DNA of 64,000 nucleotides from JBKHYJ01 sp046565505 (lineage in GTDB: Bacteria; Acidobacteriota; Blastocatellia; UBA7656), in assembly GCA_046565505.1 (NCBI GenBank), contig JBKHYJ010000049.1, positions 1 through 64,000 on the forward strand, read 5' to 3'. Both the position numbers and the translations under genes were made by a program. This document shows positions 27,170 to 38,657 of this stretch, one piece after another (positions within the stretch are counted from its first letter, which is position 1; the number at the start of each line of letters is the position of its first letter). Under the pieces are notes generated by a model. It was not told the DNA's origin, searched no databases, and saw only the letters and a list, made by a program, of their open reading frames with translations.

Positions 27170-27684
27170 TTACACACCCCGCCGTGCCGGTCGCGCTGTA
27201 TTCTGTTTTCCCGGAAGACAGCATCTCCGCGCCGGTATTACTGCTGGGCGCTGTTTGCTCGGCGGCTCCAGACCTGGATGTCATCGGATTCAGGTTCGGG
27301 ATCAGGTATGGCGACATGCTCGGGCACCGCGGGCTGACTCATTCCATAGTGTTCGCCGCCGGGCTCGCGGCCTTGCTCGCCTTCGCCATCCCCGCTCATG
27401 CGAAGGGCAGCCGGCTATTAACTTTCACCTTCCTGTTCATATCGACGCTGTCGCATGGGATTTTAGACGCGATGACTAATGGCGGGCTCGGCGTGGGGTT
27501 CTTCGTACCGTTCGACAATGGCCGGTACTTCTTCCCGTGGCGGCCGATAGGGGTGTCGCCGATAGGCGTCGGCAGTTTCTTCTCGGCCAGAGCCCTGGAG
27601 ATTTTACTCAGCGAGCTGAAGTGGGTGTGGCTCCCGTCGGGGCTGGTCTTCGCGCTCGGGCTGATCTTCAGGCGGTACACATAA
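27157..27684 (+). CDS. YdjM-like membrane-bound metal-dependent hydrolase
   Basis: 175 residues with about four hydrophobic segments. The YdjM/DUF457 features are present: THPAVPVAL, APDLDVIGF, GHRGLTHSIVFA, LSHGILDAMTNGG. The His and Asp residues suggest metal binding. It starts inside the 3' end of cobQ, so it is translated with it, but a role in B12 is not established. Confidence 0.8.
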   Translation: MCSVITHPAVPVALYSVFPEDSISAPVLLLGAVCSAAPDLDVIGFRFGIRYGDMLGHRGLTHSIVFAAGLAALLAFAIPAHAKGSRLLTFTFLFISTLSHGILDAMTNGGLGVGFFVPFDNGRYFFPWRPIGVSPIGVGSFFSARALEILLSELKWVWLPSGLVFALGLIFRRYT

Positions 27685-27749
27685 AGCAGTATGACAAGGG
27701 GTCGAGCCCATGCGCAGTCAAGACGGGCCGGCGTTATCAGGGGCGGGAG

Positions 27750-28688
27750 ATGGAAGCGAGATTACCTGAGCAAGGCGAGCCGACGAGCGGTGTCGAAATC
27801 AATGCGGCGCTGCTACGAGATTGGCCACTGCCGCAGCCGCACCCCCAGGGGGATAAAGAGGAGCGCGGGCGTCTCTTGTTGGTCGGCGGCTCGCCGCAGA
27901 TGCCCGGCGCGATCATCCTGGCCGCCACGGCCGCCCTGCGAGCGGGCGCGGGTAAAGTCCAGGTCGCGACCTGCGCCGGCGTCGCGCAGAACGTGGCCGG
28001 CGCGCTTTTAGAAGGACGTGTGTTCGCAATGCCCGAGACGAAAGGCGGCGGTATTGCGCCCGCCGCCGCCGACTCAATCATCGAGCGGGCCGTTGAAGCA
28101 GACTCCGTTTTGATAGGCCCCGGCATGGTTGACGAAGACAGTATTGCCGGACTGCTCGGCAGGCTGCTGCCCGCGCTCGCAGGCGTCCCGCTGCTGCTTG
28201 ACGCGGGGGCGATAACGGTCCTGAGCGGATTGTCTAATCATACATCGCCGCTCGGCGAGGGCGCGATCATCAGCCCTCACGCGGGAGAAATGGCTTCATT
28301 ACTGAGGCGCGAGCGGGGGGAGATTGCCGGCGATACTGTCCGGGCCGCGCGGGAAGCTGTGGAGCAGTATACGGTCAACGTTTTGTTGAAGGGCGCCGAA
28401 ACGCTGCTCGTCACCCCCGGCGGCATGCTTTATCGTCACCACGGCGGAAACGTTGGCCTGGCTACGGGCGGATCAGGGGACGCATTGGCCGGGCTTATTG
28501 GCGCACTGATGGCGCGCGGCGCGCCGCCCCCGCAGGCTGCCGCCTGGGCGGTGTACGTGCATGCGCGCGCGGGCGAGAGGCTAGCACAAAGCGTCGGCCC
28601 GCTGGGGTTTCTTACCCGCGAGATGCTCCCCATATTTCCAGGCTTGTTCGCGGAGATTGCGAATCAGGGAACTGACGACGAACTGTAG
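27750..28688 (+). CDS. nnrD: ADP-dependent (S)-NAD(P)H-hydrate dehydratase (NnrD)
   Basis: 312 residues from ATG 27750, preceded by AGGGGCGGGAG; longer in-frame versions enter the YdjM-like gene. Only the YjeF C-terminal (ribokinase-like) domain is present: LLVGGSPQMPGAIILAA, SVLIGPGMV, LLLDAGAITVL, ISPHAGEMASLL and the conserved ATGGSGDALAGLIGALMARG with the catalytic Asp. It repairs hydrated NAD(P)H using ADP or ATP. The YjeF_N epimerase partner is not in the window. It ends the B12 operon, 65 nt after the YdjM-like gene. Confidence 0.9.
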   Translation: MEARLPEQGEPTSGVEINAALLRDWPLPQPHPQGDKEERGRLLLVGGSPQMPGAIILAATAALRAGAGKVQVATCAGVAQNVAGALLEGRVFAMPETKGGGIAPAAADSIIERAVEADSVLIGPGMVDEDSIAGLLGRLLPALAGVPLLLDAGAITVLSGLSNHTSPLGEGAIISPHAGEMASLLRRERGEIAGDTVRAAREAVEQYTVNVLLKGAETLLVTPGGMLYRHHGGNVGLATGGSGDALAGLIGALMARGAPPPQAAAWAVYVHARAGERLAQSVGPLGFLTREMLPIFPGLFAEIANQGTDDEL

Positions 28689-28834
28689 TACGGCCCCGAC
28701 TTCATGCTATCGAAATCTTGAGAAGCCGATTTATTAGCTTCGGCGAGCTGCTTGTGATGGGGTTTCAACGCGGGTCATACACAGGCCGATTCTGTTATTA
28801 GAGTTGTTGCAGCCGTGACCTCTTACGCGGGCCA

Positions 28835-29581
28835 TCAGGCGCGGCCCAGTTCCATTAGCTTTAAGCGCGCAAGCTCCCGGTCGCGCATGTTTTCATACTC
28901 CCATTCAGGATCGACCGGCGCAGACACTATCTTATCGAGCAAGGCGACGGCTCGCGCGCGGTCCCCTCTGTCTATCGAAAGCTCAGCTGCGTACATCAGC
29001 GTTACGCTATTTTGCGGCGCGATTTCGAGCGCGCGGTCTAGATACTTCTGGCCGCGCCTGAGGCTCCCTCCCAATAACATCGGCGCTTTGTGCTCAAGGC
29101 GTCCGAGGACGCGTAGCGCGCCCGCGTCGTGATAGCTCTCGCTCATCCTGGCCGCCATTTTCAATTCCCCACGCGCCCACAGGAGGGCGCGCGCGCCGCG
29201 GATTCCGCCATTGCTTTGGGCGAAGAGCGCGAGGTTCACGCCCGCCCAAAAATGCCCTTCCACGCGGTCGGCGTTGAGCGCTATGGCCCGCTCGCCCGCG
29301 CCTATCGCCGCGGCGTGAAGCTGCCGTTTGGAGTCGTTTGTTTCAGCCTGCTGGCCCAAAAAAAATAGCGCGCGCGCGAGCCGCCATTGTACTTCGTAGC
29401 GGTTCTCGCCCCCACGCGCGCCCGACAACACCATAACCGATTCCCTAACCACCCCGGCCCGCGCGCGGACTCGGTATAGCTCATCGGCGCGTCCCACAAC
29501 AGCAAGCAGGTCGTCTGTCGGCATAACAGTAAATGCGGCGGCGTTCAGGACGGTGAGGCGCGGCATCCGCCTGCTGAGCAT
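28835..29581 (-). CDS. TPR-like protein, distantly TatT-like
   Basis: 248 residues of tetratricopeptide-type helical repeats: LARALFFLGQ, GERAIALNADRVEGHFWAGVNLAL, APMLLGGSLRRGQKYLDRALEIAP, YAAELSIDRGDRARAVALLDK. The order of elements resembles the T component of TRAP-associated systems, but no TRAP transporter is nearby. It is the third gene after the MMPL exporter and LolA-like lipoprotein. No signal peptide is obvious from ATG 29581, and the start is uncertain (Met20 is another option). Confidence 0.65.
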   Translation of the reverse strand: MLSRRMPRLTVLNAAAFTVMPTDDLLAVVGRADELYRVRARAGVVRESVMVLSGARGGENRYEVQWRLARALFFLGQQAETNDSKRQLHAAAIGAGERAIALNADRVEGHFWAGVNLALFAQSNGGIRGARALLWARGELKMAARMSESYHDAGALRVLGRLEHKAPMLLGGSLRRGQKYLDRALEIAPQNSVTLMYAAELSIDRGDRARAVALLDKIVSAPVDPEWEYENMRDRELARLKLMELGRA

Positions 29582-29650
29582 CGAGCGGGCCGGTCGCGCG
29601 GGGGTGGAGCCTATAATAAGGCAACAGGCCCGACCCCATCGCCGCCGCGC

Positions 29651-30541
29651 CTATTTTGCTACCACCTTCTTCAGGTGCTCGCGCGTAAACATCGAGTCGT
29701 TGAGGCCCTGGTCATACTTTGCGCCGGCGGTCGTGAATTCTATCTTTTTTTGCTTAGCGGTGTTGTCCACCACCCAGCGCATTCGCGTGGGGCGGCCGGC
29801 GACCGATTCCATTTTATCTACGGTCAGCCGCCGCATAAGCGCGTTATGATTGTCGTAGAATTCTGCGCCGAGCGTCGCGAAGTTTTCCTTTGAGACCAGC
29901 ATCACCAGGCGATTAAATTTAGACTCCGCGCCGGGCTTCAGCGCCCCGTCCAGCTTATAGGCAGTCGCCGCCCCGACGGCCTCTTCCCCCGCGAGCTTGA
30001 AGTCGTATTTCTCGGGCTGCCCATCGGCAAGCTCCTGCAGCGTCATCCCGAAGAGCGAGTCTTCGCTCAGCACGCCTTTTGTGCTTACGAATGTGTCGCC
30101 GCTCTGCGCGTAGCGCGTGCCCTCCACATCACCCTGCGGGCTGACCGTTACGATGGCGCTGCGGTCACGCTCCTGCGGGGGCGACGTGAATTCGATAAGC
30201 ATAAGCAGACGGCCATCGGCTTCGCGCTTGCGGTAGACCGTCATGGCGACTTCGGGCGGGACCCCATCGCCCCCCTGAATTCGCGCCGTCATTTTCATCG
30301 TGCTGTCGCGGCTGTTATCGAGAGCGCGGTTCCGCTCTATTATCCGCGCGGCGTCGGCAGCCGCGGGCGCGGGGGCAGCCGGCTGCGCGGTGTTGTTGGC
30401 AGGTTTTTTATCGGCGCCGTCGCCACCCCCCCCGCAACCGTAAAGGGTCATCAGCGCGCATGAAAAGACGAGCAAGGCAACCCTGCCGGCCTTCGCATGG
30501 CTAGACATGAATGGCGAATGAATAGCTTTCTTCATATTCAC
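29651..30541 (-). CDS. Outer membrane lipoprotein-sorting-like lipoprotein (LolA fold)
   Basis: 296 residues. A type II signal peptide ends at lipobox LYGC (GRVALLVFSCALMTLYGC), then a linker rich in Ala/Pro/Gly. Residues about 85-296 are a LolA/LppX-like half-barrel: MKMTARIQGGDGVPPEVAM, YRKREADGRLLMLIEFTSPPQERDRSAIV and FYDNHNALMRRLTVDKMESVAGRPTR. Such proteins pair with MMPL exporters and carry lipid or lipoprotein through the periplasm. The ATG overlaps the exporter's stop by 4 nt, which supports this pairing. Confidence 0.82.
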   Translation of the reverse strand: MNMKKAIHSPFMSSHAKAGRVALLVFSCALMTLYGCGGGGDGADKKPANNTAQPAAPAPAAADAARIIERNRALDNSRDSTMKMTARIQGGDGVPPEVAMTVYRKREADGRLLMLIEFTSPPQERDRSAIVTVSPQGDVEGTRYAQSGDTFVSTKGVLSEDSLFGMTLQELADGQPEKYDFKLAGEEAVGAATAYKLDGALKPGAESKFNRLVMLVSKENFATLGAEFYDNHNALMRRLTVDKMESVAGRPTRMRWVVDNTAKQKKIEFTTAGAKYDQGLNDSMFTREHLKKVVAK

Positions 30542-32940
30542 TTGATTACCTTTTCAAAATCGCGGAGCCGAGGCTCTGACGGCGGCGCGCTTTTTAAATC
30601 GTCGGGCAGCGCGACGCGCGCGAAAGGATACGACTTCATCAGGGCGGGCAGAAACACCAGGTCGGCGGCGAGGCAGGCGAAGATGGTCACCGCCCACAGC
30701 AGCCCCGCCGTGCGAACGGGCACGAACGAAGATAGCACGAAGATCAGAAACGCGGCCATGAGCATCAGGTTAGCGAGCACCATCGGCTTGCCCGTCCTGA
30801 GCATTGTGAGCCACATCGCCCAGCCTTCGTCCTCCCGCGATTGGCCTTCATTCGCCGCGCCCGCGCGTTCGCTCATCGACTGGCGGTAGCGGCGAATCAT
30901 GTGCACCGCGTTATCGACCGCGAGGCCGAGCACGGCGCTAGCGACGAGGCTGGTCGTTATGTCGAGCGTGATGCCGGCCCACCCCAGGAACCCGAAATAG
31001 CAAATGATCGGGAGCAGGTTCGGTATCAGCGCGAGCAACCCGGTCGCGAACGAGCGGAACAGGATGACCATCATCAGGTAAATTGATACGAGGGCGATGG
31101 CGAGGCTGGATAACTGCGAAGCCGCCACCGCATCCGAAGCGTCGTTGAGCAGAATGAAAGAGCCGGTCGCACGCGCGGACACGCCCGCCGGCAAGCTGTT
31201 GCCCGACCACTCGCGGAGCTTGTCTGTTAATTCGCGCAGCTCGTTCGAGCTGAACAGGTTCGTCCTGAGAATGACGGCCGCCTGGGAGCGGTCACGGCTG
31301 ACCAGGCGGTAAATGGATTCGTCGTCGGAAAGAAAATTGTCGAACATCGATTCGAGCCGCGCCCGCTCCTGCCCCGCCCCGGTCCCCGCGCCGGAAACCG
31401 GGCGTGTCAGGCTGTTGAAGCGGCCTACTATGTCCGCGATTGAGATCGCAGCGTCCACGCCCGGCTGACTTAAAGCAAATTGCTGTAGCGAGGCGACGCC
31501 AGCAATGAAATCCGGGTCGGCGACCGCCCCGGGCGGGCCCCCGACAACCACTTGAACGGTCGCCGCCCCGGCCAGTCGCTCATGGAGTTTTTCGGCTGCT
31601 TGAACCGTGTCGCTCCCCGGCGGGAATATTCGCAAGTAGTCTGTGTTGACGCGCAGCCATATGGCGCCCGCGCCGACCAGCAGAGTTATTGCCAGAGTGG
31701 CGATTAAGACTGCGCGCCTGCGAAATAGTATCAGGGCCGTGGTATTGCGGAGCGTGCCATTGAGCCACGTGGCATAGTCTTTTTGCTGCGCGCTCGTCCT
31801 CCCTAAAGCGTCGCGGTGAAGCAGGGTGAGCGCGGCGGGGACGAATGCCAGCGACAGCAAAAGCATCGAGGCGGCCCCGGCCGCTTCAAAGATTCCCATG
31901 TCGCGCACCGTCGGGATCGAGCTTGAGGCGAGCGCGGCGAATCCCGCCATCGTCGTCGTGCCCGAGACGACCACGGCCGGGCTTATGAACCGCAGCCCGT
32001 CGAGCCACGCCTCGCGCTTGCGCCCGGGGCCGGAATCATCCTCCAGCGACGACATTGAGATTCGGTACTGGTTCAGCACGTGAAAAATGTATGAGCTGCC
32101 GACGGCCAGAAGCACGGTCGGCAGCGAAAGCGTCGCGAGCGTGATCGGCCGCCCCAGCAGGCTCATCAACCCTATCGTCCAGATGAGCCCCGTGATGAGC
32201 GCCGCCATCGGGAGGGCCGCCCCCCAGAAGCTTCGGAAGGCGAGCAGGAAAACGACGAAGCACAAGATGGCGGCGACCGGGGAACACACGAGCATGTCGC
32301 GCACCATGCTGAGTATGCCCCGCGCCTCCATCACCGGGACGCCCGCGAGCAGGACTTCGTCGCCCTCTGCTTGCGACCTGGCCACGCGCTCGACTTCTTC
32401 GGCGGCCGCGCGCGTCTGTGCTTCGCCGAGCGTCTTGAGGAAGACGTTAATCGCCGCCGTCCGCGCGTCCGCCGAAACGAACTGGCGGGTGTACAGGGGG
32501 TCACGCGTGACCTCTTCTTTGAGTTTGTCGAGCAGGCCGGCGGGGGCGTCCGCGGCGAGGGCGCGCGCCGGGATGAGGCTCTCTACCGTGATGCCATCAG
32601 CATCCCTGCGTATGGCCTTCACGTTCGTCAGGCTCTGCGCCTCGCCTACGCCGCCGAGCGCGGCGAGCGCTTTCGTGAGGCGGTCGAGCTTTAATACGAA
32701 TTCTCTGGTGAATACTTCGCCCGCCGTGAGCGCCACTATGATCACGCGGTCGTCGCCGAAGGTCTCCCGCGTTTGTTTAAAAAAATGAAGCGCGCTGTCG
32801 TCGCGCGCGAGCATCTCGGGCGAGCCGTTGAAGCTGATGCCGCGCGCGAGAATCGCCGCCGCAAATCCCATAGTGACCACGAGCGTCAGGGCAATGATGG
32901 CCTTCGGGTGGAAAACAACAAACGTCGCTGTCTTACTCAT
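30538..32940 (-). CDS. MMPL/RND-family exporter
   Basis: 800 residues from ATG 32940, which directly precedes the first membrane helix (IIALTLVVTMGFAAAILA); upstream extensions look non-coding. The protein has two homologous halves, each with one helix, a large periplasmic loop and five helices. Sterol-sensing-like features are seen at GRPITLATLSLPTVLLAVGS, with a second copy at SAVLGLAVDNAVHMI. It likely exports a lipid or lipophilic compound with the downstream LolA-like lipoprotein, but the cargo is not known. It is transcribed divergently from the Clp ATPase gene. Confidence 0.85.
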   Translation of the reverse strand: MSKTATFVVFHPKAIIALTLVVTMGFAAAILARGISFNGSPEMLARDDSALHFFKQTRETFGDDRVIIVALTAGEVFTREFVLKLDRLTKALAALGGVGEAQSLTNVKAIRRDADGITVESLIPARALAADAPAGLLDKLKEEVTRDPLYTRQFVSADARTAAINVFLKTLGEAQTRAAAEEVERVARSQAEGDEVLLAGVPVMEARGILSMVRDMLVCSPVAAILCFVVFLLAFRSFWGAALPMAALITGLIWTIGLMSLLGRPITLATLSLPTVLLAVGSSYIFHVLNQYRISMSSLEDDSGPGRKREAWLDGLRFISPAVVVSGTTTMAGFAALASSSIPTVRDMGIFEAAGAASMLLLSLAFVPAALTLLHRDALGRTSAQQKDYATWLNGTLRNTTALILFRRRAVLIATLAITLLVGAGAIWLRVNTDYLRIFPPGSDTVQAAEKLHERLAGAATVQVVVGGPPGAVADPDFIAGVASLQQFALSQPGVDAAISIADIVGRFNSLTRPVSGAGTGAGQERARLESMFDNFLSDDESIYRLVSRDRSQAAVILRTNLFSSNELRELTDKLREWSGNSLPAGVSARATGSFILLNDASDAVAASQLSSLAIALVSIYLMMVILFRSFATGLLALIPNLLPIICYFGFLGWAGITLDITTSLVASAVLGLAVDNAVHMIRRYRQSMSERAGAANEGQSREDEGWAMWLTMLRTGKPMVLANLMLMAAFLIFVLSSFVPVRTAGLLWAVTIFACLAADLVFLPALMKSYPFARVALPDDLKSAPPSEPRLRDFEKVIK

Positions 32941-33184
32941 CTTGGCGGCTCGCAGGGTCGGGCGATTGCTGCGGCTCCGACTATAAGCGATTAAAGGAAA
33001 ACGAGTCAAACCGCCGCGAATAATGAGGCGGCGGGCTCGGGCGGCGCGCGCAGAAAATGGCGATTCTTGAGTATACTTTTCCTCTCTGATATACTTTGAT
33101 AAGGACGATTGGTAGGAAAAAATCGCGCGTAGCCTCATTGTAGGCGCTGACTTTGACTCTACGCCTCTTCGCCGTCATAGAAAG

Positions 33185-35458
<2,274 letters not shown>

Positions 35459-35487
35459 TAATCAGGACCTCGTCGGCATGACGAGCA

Positions 35488-35518
35488 GCGGCGCGGCTTC
35501 GGGCCGCGCCGCTTTTTT
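35488..35518 (+). terminator. Terminator of the Clp ATPase gene
   Basis: GCGGCGCGGC (35488-35497) pairs with GCCGCGCCGC (35503-35512) around a 5-nt loop, followed by six T residues. Confidence 0.93.
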
Positions 35519-35569
35519 GCGCGTGATATAATTTTCGTGACCGCCTCGCGAGGCTCCGTGGAGGGTACT

Positions 35570-36358
35570 TTGAGATCGGTGAAGCCATCACTTCTTCTTC
35601 TGGTAATCGCGTCATTGGCGCCGCCCGTGACCGGCTTCGCACAGGATCAGCCGGAGGGCGATTCCGAGAAGGCCGCGGCGCTCGTCCGCGAAGTCATTAA
35701 CAAGCGCGGGGGAGACCCCTATTTGAAGGTCCGCACGATTGTGAGCCGGGGTACTTACACGCCGTTTGAAAAAGGCGCGTCCGGGAGCCCCGTCAGCTTC
35801 GTCGATTACATCGCTTACCCCGGCAGAGAGCGCACGGAATTCGACAAGGGCAGTAATAAATTCATTCAATCCAATTCCGATGGAGCCAACTGGGTCTACG
35901 ACGCCAAGCAGAAGCAGATTCGCGATCAGAAAGACGAGCAGGTCAAGCAATTTCAGCAGGCCGCGCGCTACGACCTGGATAACTTGCTGAGGGCGGCGAT
36001 ACAACGGGCGGGAGTGAAGCTGATTTACGTCGGCCGCCGCGAGCCGTGGAGGGGCACGTTCTCTGAAGCCGTGCGTGTGGAGTTTACCGACGGCGGCTCG
36101 GCGACGCTGCACGTTGACCCGCGCGCGAAGCTGCCGCTTATGACTGAGTATAAGTCAGTCGCGGAGGAAGGGACCGTGAATAACGAATCGCGGTATTATC
36201 GGTGGGTCGATTACGGCGGGATTCTGTATCCTACTTTGATAGATTCTTACCGCGACGGGAAACAGAGCGCGCGCGTCAGCTTCGACTCCATCGACCTGAA
36301 TGTGAACATACCTGACAAGCTGTTCGCCAAGCCGGAAAATATTAAAGAGGTGAAATAA
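35570..36358 (+). CDS. Exported protein of unknown function
   Basis: About 262 residues from TTG 35570, preceded by GGAGGG at 4 nt and giving a clean signal peptide (SVKPSLLLLVIASLAPPVTGFAQ). GTG 35537 and GTG 35579 are alternatives. The rest is beta-rich: YLKVRTIVSRGTYTPF, SFVDYIAYPGRERTEFDKG, NWVYDAKQKQIRDQK, SEAVRVEFTDGGSATLHVDPRA, LYPTLIDSYRDGKQSARVSFDS. It resembles a LolA-like or related half-barrel only in general character. Function unknown. Confidence 0.65.
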   Translation: MRSVKPSLLLLVIASLAPPVTGFAQDQPEGDSEKAAALVREVINKRGGDPYLKVRTIVSRGTYTPFEKGASGSPVSFVDYIAYPGRERTEFDKGSNKFIQSNSDGANWVYDAKQKQIRDQKDEQVKQFQQAARYDLDNLLRAAIQRAGVKLIYVGRREPWRGTFSEAVRVEFTDGGSATLHVDPRAKLPLMTEYKSVAEEGTVNNESRYYRWVDYGGILYPTLIDSYRDGKQSARVSFDSIDLNVNIPDKLFAKPENIKEVK

Positions 36359-36366
36359 GACGCGGG

Positions 36367-36427
36367 GTCAGGGATTCAGTCGGATCGCCTCAATAGTAGC
36401 GAGGCCGGCTGAATCCCTGACTTCTTC
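36367..36427 (+). terminator. Long hairpin terminator between convergent genes
   Basis: GTCAGGGATTCAG at 36367-36379 pairs with CTGAATCCCTGAC, followed by TTCTTCTTA. An inner stem GCCTC/GAGGC extends the hairpin. It serves the exported-protein gene; the fbaB stop codon lies at its edge. Confidence 0.82.
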
Positions 36428-37492
36428 TTAAGCGATGGTCACTTCGCTGGCGAGGTAAACGTCCTGAATGCCGTTCAATATCTTGATGCCTTCCGGCATG
36501 GGCTTTTGGAAGGCCTTGCGCCCCGATATCAACCCCGTTCCGCCCGCGCGTTTATTTATAACGGCCGTGCGTACGGCTTGCTGCAAATCATTCTGACCAG
36601 ATTCGCCGCCTGAGTTAATCAACCCCGCGCGCCCCATGTAGCAATTCGCCACCTGGTAGCGCGTCAGGTCTATCGGGTGGTCCGTGGTCAGTTCCGAGTA
36701 GACGAGCTTGGAGGTCTTGCCATAAGGCTGCTCCTTCGCGAGCACGTTGTAGCCCCCGTTATTGGTCGCCATCTTCTGCTTGATTATGTCTGCTTCGATC
36801 GTGACGCCGAGGTGGTTCGCCTGTCCCGTCAAGTCGGCCGCCGAATGGTAGTCCACTTCCTTCGTCTTAAACGCGGAGTTGCGCAGATAGCACCATAACA
36901 CGGTGAACATCCCGAGTTCGTGCGCGTGGGCGAAAGCCTGCGTGACTTCCTGAATCTGCCTCTTGGACTCTTCAGAGCCGAAGTATATGGTTGCGCCCAC
37001 GCCGACGCAGCCCTGGTCGAACGCCTGGTCTATCGAGGCAAAAAATATCTGATCGTAGCTGTTCGGGTAGGAGAGGAACTCGTTATGGTTGAACTTGAGG
37101 ATGAATGGGATCTTGTGCGCGTACTTGCGGGCGACTGACCCTAGGACGCCGAGCGTGGTGGCGACGGCGTTGCAGCCGCCTTCTATCGCCAGCCGCAGGA
37201 TGTTTTCGGGGTCGAAATACTCGGGATTCGGCGCGAACGATGCGCCGGCCGAATGCTCAATGCCCTGGTCCACAGGCAGTATGGAGAGGTAACCTGTGCC
37301 GGCCAGCCGCCCATGATTGAACATCGCCGAGAGGTTGCGCAGCACCACCGGCGAGCGGTCGGAACCTACGCACACGCGGTCTATGAAGTCCGGCCCCGGC
37401 AGATGCAGCATCTCTTTGGGAATTGTCCTGCTTTGATAAGTCAGCAGGCTCTCGGCCTCGTCGCCGAGAATCTCTTCGATTTGTTTGATCAT
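36428..37492 (-). CDS. fbaB: Class I fructose-bisphosphate aldolase, FbaB type
   Basis: 354 residues from ATG 37492 with AGGAG 5 nt upstream. The sequence matches the bacterial FbaB/DhnA type over its length: ILPVDQGIEHSAGASF, CNAVATTLGVLG, KFNHNEFLSY, TVLWCYLRNSAFK, DLTGQANHLGVTIEADI, CYMGRAGLINSGG, VINKRAGGTGLISGRKAF and the ending DVYLASEVTIA. It cleaves fructose-1,6-bisphosphate to dihydroxyacetone phosphate and glyceraldehyde-3-phosphate through a Schiff-base lysine. Convergent with the exported-protein gene. Confidence 0.96.
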   Translation of the reverse strand: MIKQIEEILGDEAESLLTYQSRTIPKEMLHLPGPDFIDRVCVGSDRSPVVLRNLSAMFNHGRLAGTGYLSILPVDQGIEHSAGASFAPNPEYFDPENILRLAIEGGCNAVATTLGVLGSVARKYAHKIPFILKFNHNEFLSYPNSYDQIFFASIDQAFDQGCVGVGATIYFGSEESKRQIQEVTQAFAHAHELGMFTVLWCYLRNSAFKTKEVDYHSAADLTGQANHLGVTIEADIIKQKMATNNGGYNVLAKEQPYGKTSKLVYSELTTDHPIDLTRYQVANCYMGRAGLINSGGESGQNDLQQAVRTAVINKRAGGTGLISGRKAFQKPMPEGIKILNGIQDVYLASEVTIA

Positions 37493-37933
37493 CTCGTCTC
37501 CTGTGACGCGCCACCGCGACGCCATTAGTAATTGGATTCAAATAAAATCGCCACTAGCTTTTCAATTCTATTCTCGGAACATTGCCAGGTCAACGGCGCA
37601 AAAAAAAGGCGCGAATTGATTCGCGCCTAAGGAGGACCTGAGATGTTTACCCATTCATAAAGAGACGCCGCCGCTCATGAAAATACATTCCGCCGAATGA
37701 TTTTTTCATTCCCTCGCGGTCAGTAAAGCCTTGTAAGCGCGCGTCGATTTTGCCAGCCGCCAAAAAAGACCACTTGGGCTTCATGATTCTGTCGCGCGCC
37801 GACCGGGGCAAGGGGCGGAGGCGGCGGCGGGAATAGAGGCCGCGCTGAAGCCGCCGGCCTCGGCGCGGTCCCCATTTAATACGGCTAAGACTCGAAGGAT
37901 GCGAATCGTCACGCGCCGGGGCACGCGCGCGGC
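37493..37933. other. Intergenic region, mostly empty
   Basis: This 441-nt stretch holds the terminator at 37600-37628, a GGAGGACCTGAG-ATG directly after it opening only five codons, and a weak GC hairpin near 37838-37875. No larger gene is seen. Confidence 0.5.
37600..37628 (-). terminator. Terminator of the exported protein at 37934-38602
   Basis: On the minus strand, AGGCGCGAAT (37628-37619) pairs with ATTCGCGCCT, leaving a 2-nt loop, followed by a run of seven T. It lies about 305 nt past the stop of that gene, so readthrough transcription of that gap is implied. Confidence 0.85.
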
Positions 37934-38602
37934 TTAGTTTACGGCCTGAGAGACGCCGAGGCAGAACGCGCGCTCAAAGCGGAAGGGAATAATGGGGGAC
38001 CCGACCGGAGGGCCGCAGTAGGGCCTTATATTTGCCGAGCCGTCCAGGCCCTCGAACCTGAAGGACCCTCCCGTAATGGTTTGAATTTCGCTAGGCCCTG
38101 TAGTGGGGCCATTGGGCAAACTCACGTTGGCCGGCGTCACGTCCCCATTCAAGGCTATCAGCCCATTTATTCCATGAACTTCGAGAATGCCGGGAAGAGA
38201 ATCGAACACGAGCGTGTGGTGCATCTGAAATCTGTTGGCGGTCGCCAGCGCCGCGCTGTTCAGCGCGGAACTATTTATGGTTGGTATCGGCGGGGTCACC
38301 ACGACCGTTGCCGTCCACGTGCCTACCTGATCCTCGACCGGATCGACCTCGGGCTTGAGGGCGCAGGTTGACTGGTCTACAGACCGGAAAGGGTAGACCT
38401 TACCTGTGAGTACAAAAGTCCCCGCGGACGCCGTGATCGGGGTTGAAGAGGTCGGGATGATATCAAATATCGCCCCCTTCCTTAAGGGGCTCGCATTTCC
38501 CGCCGGCAGGTTTATTTGCCAGAAGCCGGCCGTCATGAAAAAGGCCAGCGCGAATCCGACACCGAGCAAACTCTTACGATTCTTTCTCGACCTGTATGCC
38601 AT
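37934..38602 (-). CDS. Exported protein of unknown function
   Basis: 222 residues with a strong AAAGGAGAAG ribosome site before ATG 38602. Residues 1-37 are a signal peptide (SLLGVGFALAFFMTAGFW, LPAGNAS). The mature part is Pro/Thr/Ser-rich, beta-like and has three cysteines (STCALKPEVD, YCGPPVG, AFCLGV). No family recognised. It stands alone and ends in a strong downstream terminator. Confidence 0.65.
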   Translation of the reverse strand: MAYRSRKNRKSLLGVGFALAFFMTAGFWQINLPAGNASPLRKGAIFDIIPTSSTPITASAGTFVLTGKVYPFRSVDQSTCALKPEVDPVEDQVGTWTATVVVTPPIPTINSSALNSAALATANRFQMHHTLVFDSLPGILEVHGINGLIALNGDVTPANVSLPNGPTTGPSEIQTITGGSFRFEGLDGSANIRPYCGPPVGSPIIPFRFERAFCLGVSQAVN

Positions 38603-38657
38603 AATTATCTTCTCCTTTGAATTGTATTCAATTGATTTAAGGTTTTATGGGCTCTGA

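Noticed and set aside
37643..37660. GGAGGACCTGAG-ATG with a five-codon frame after a terminator
   Set aside because: Too short to call a gene; a leader peptide is possible but there is no gene in that direction to regulate.
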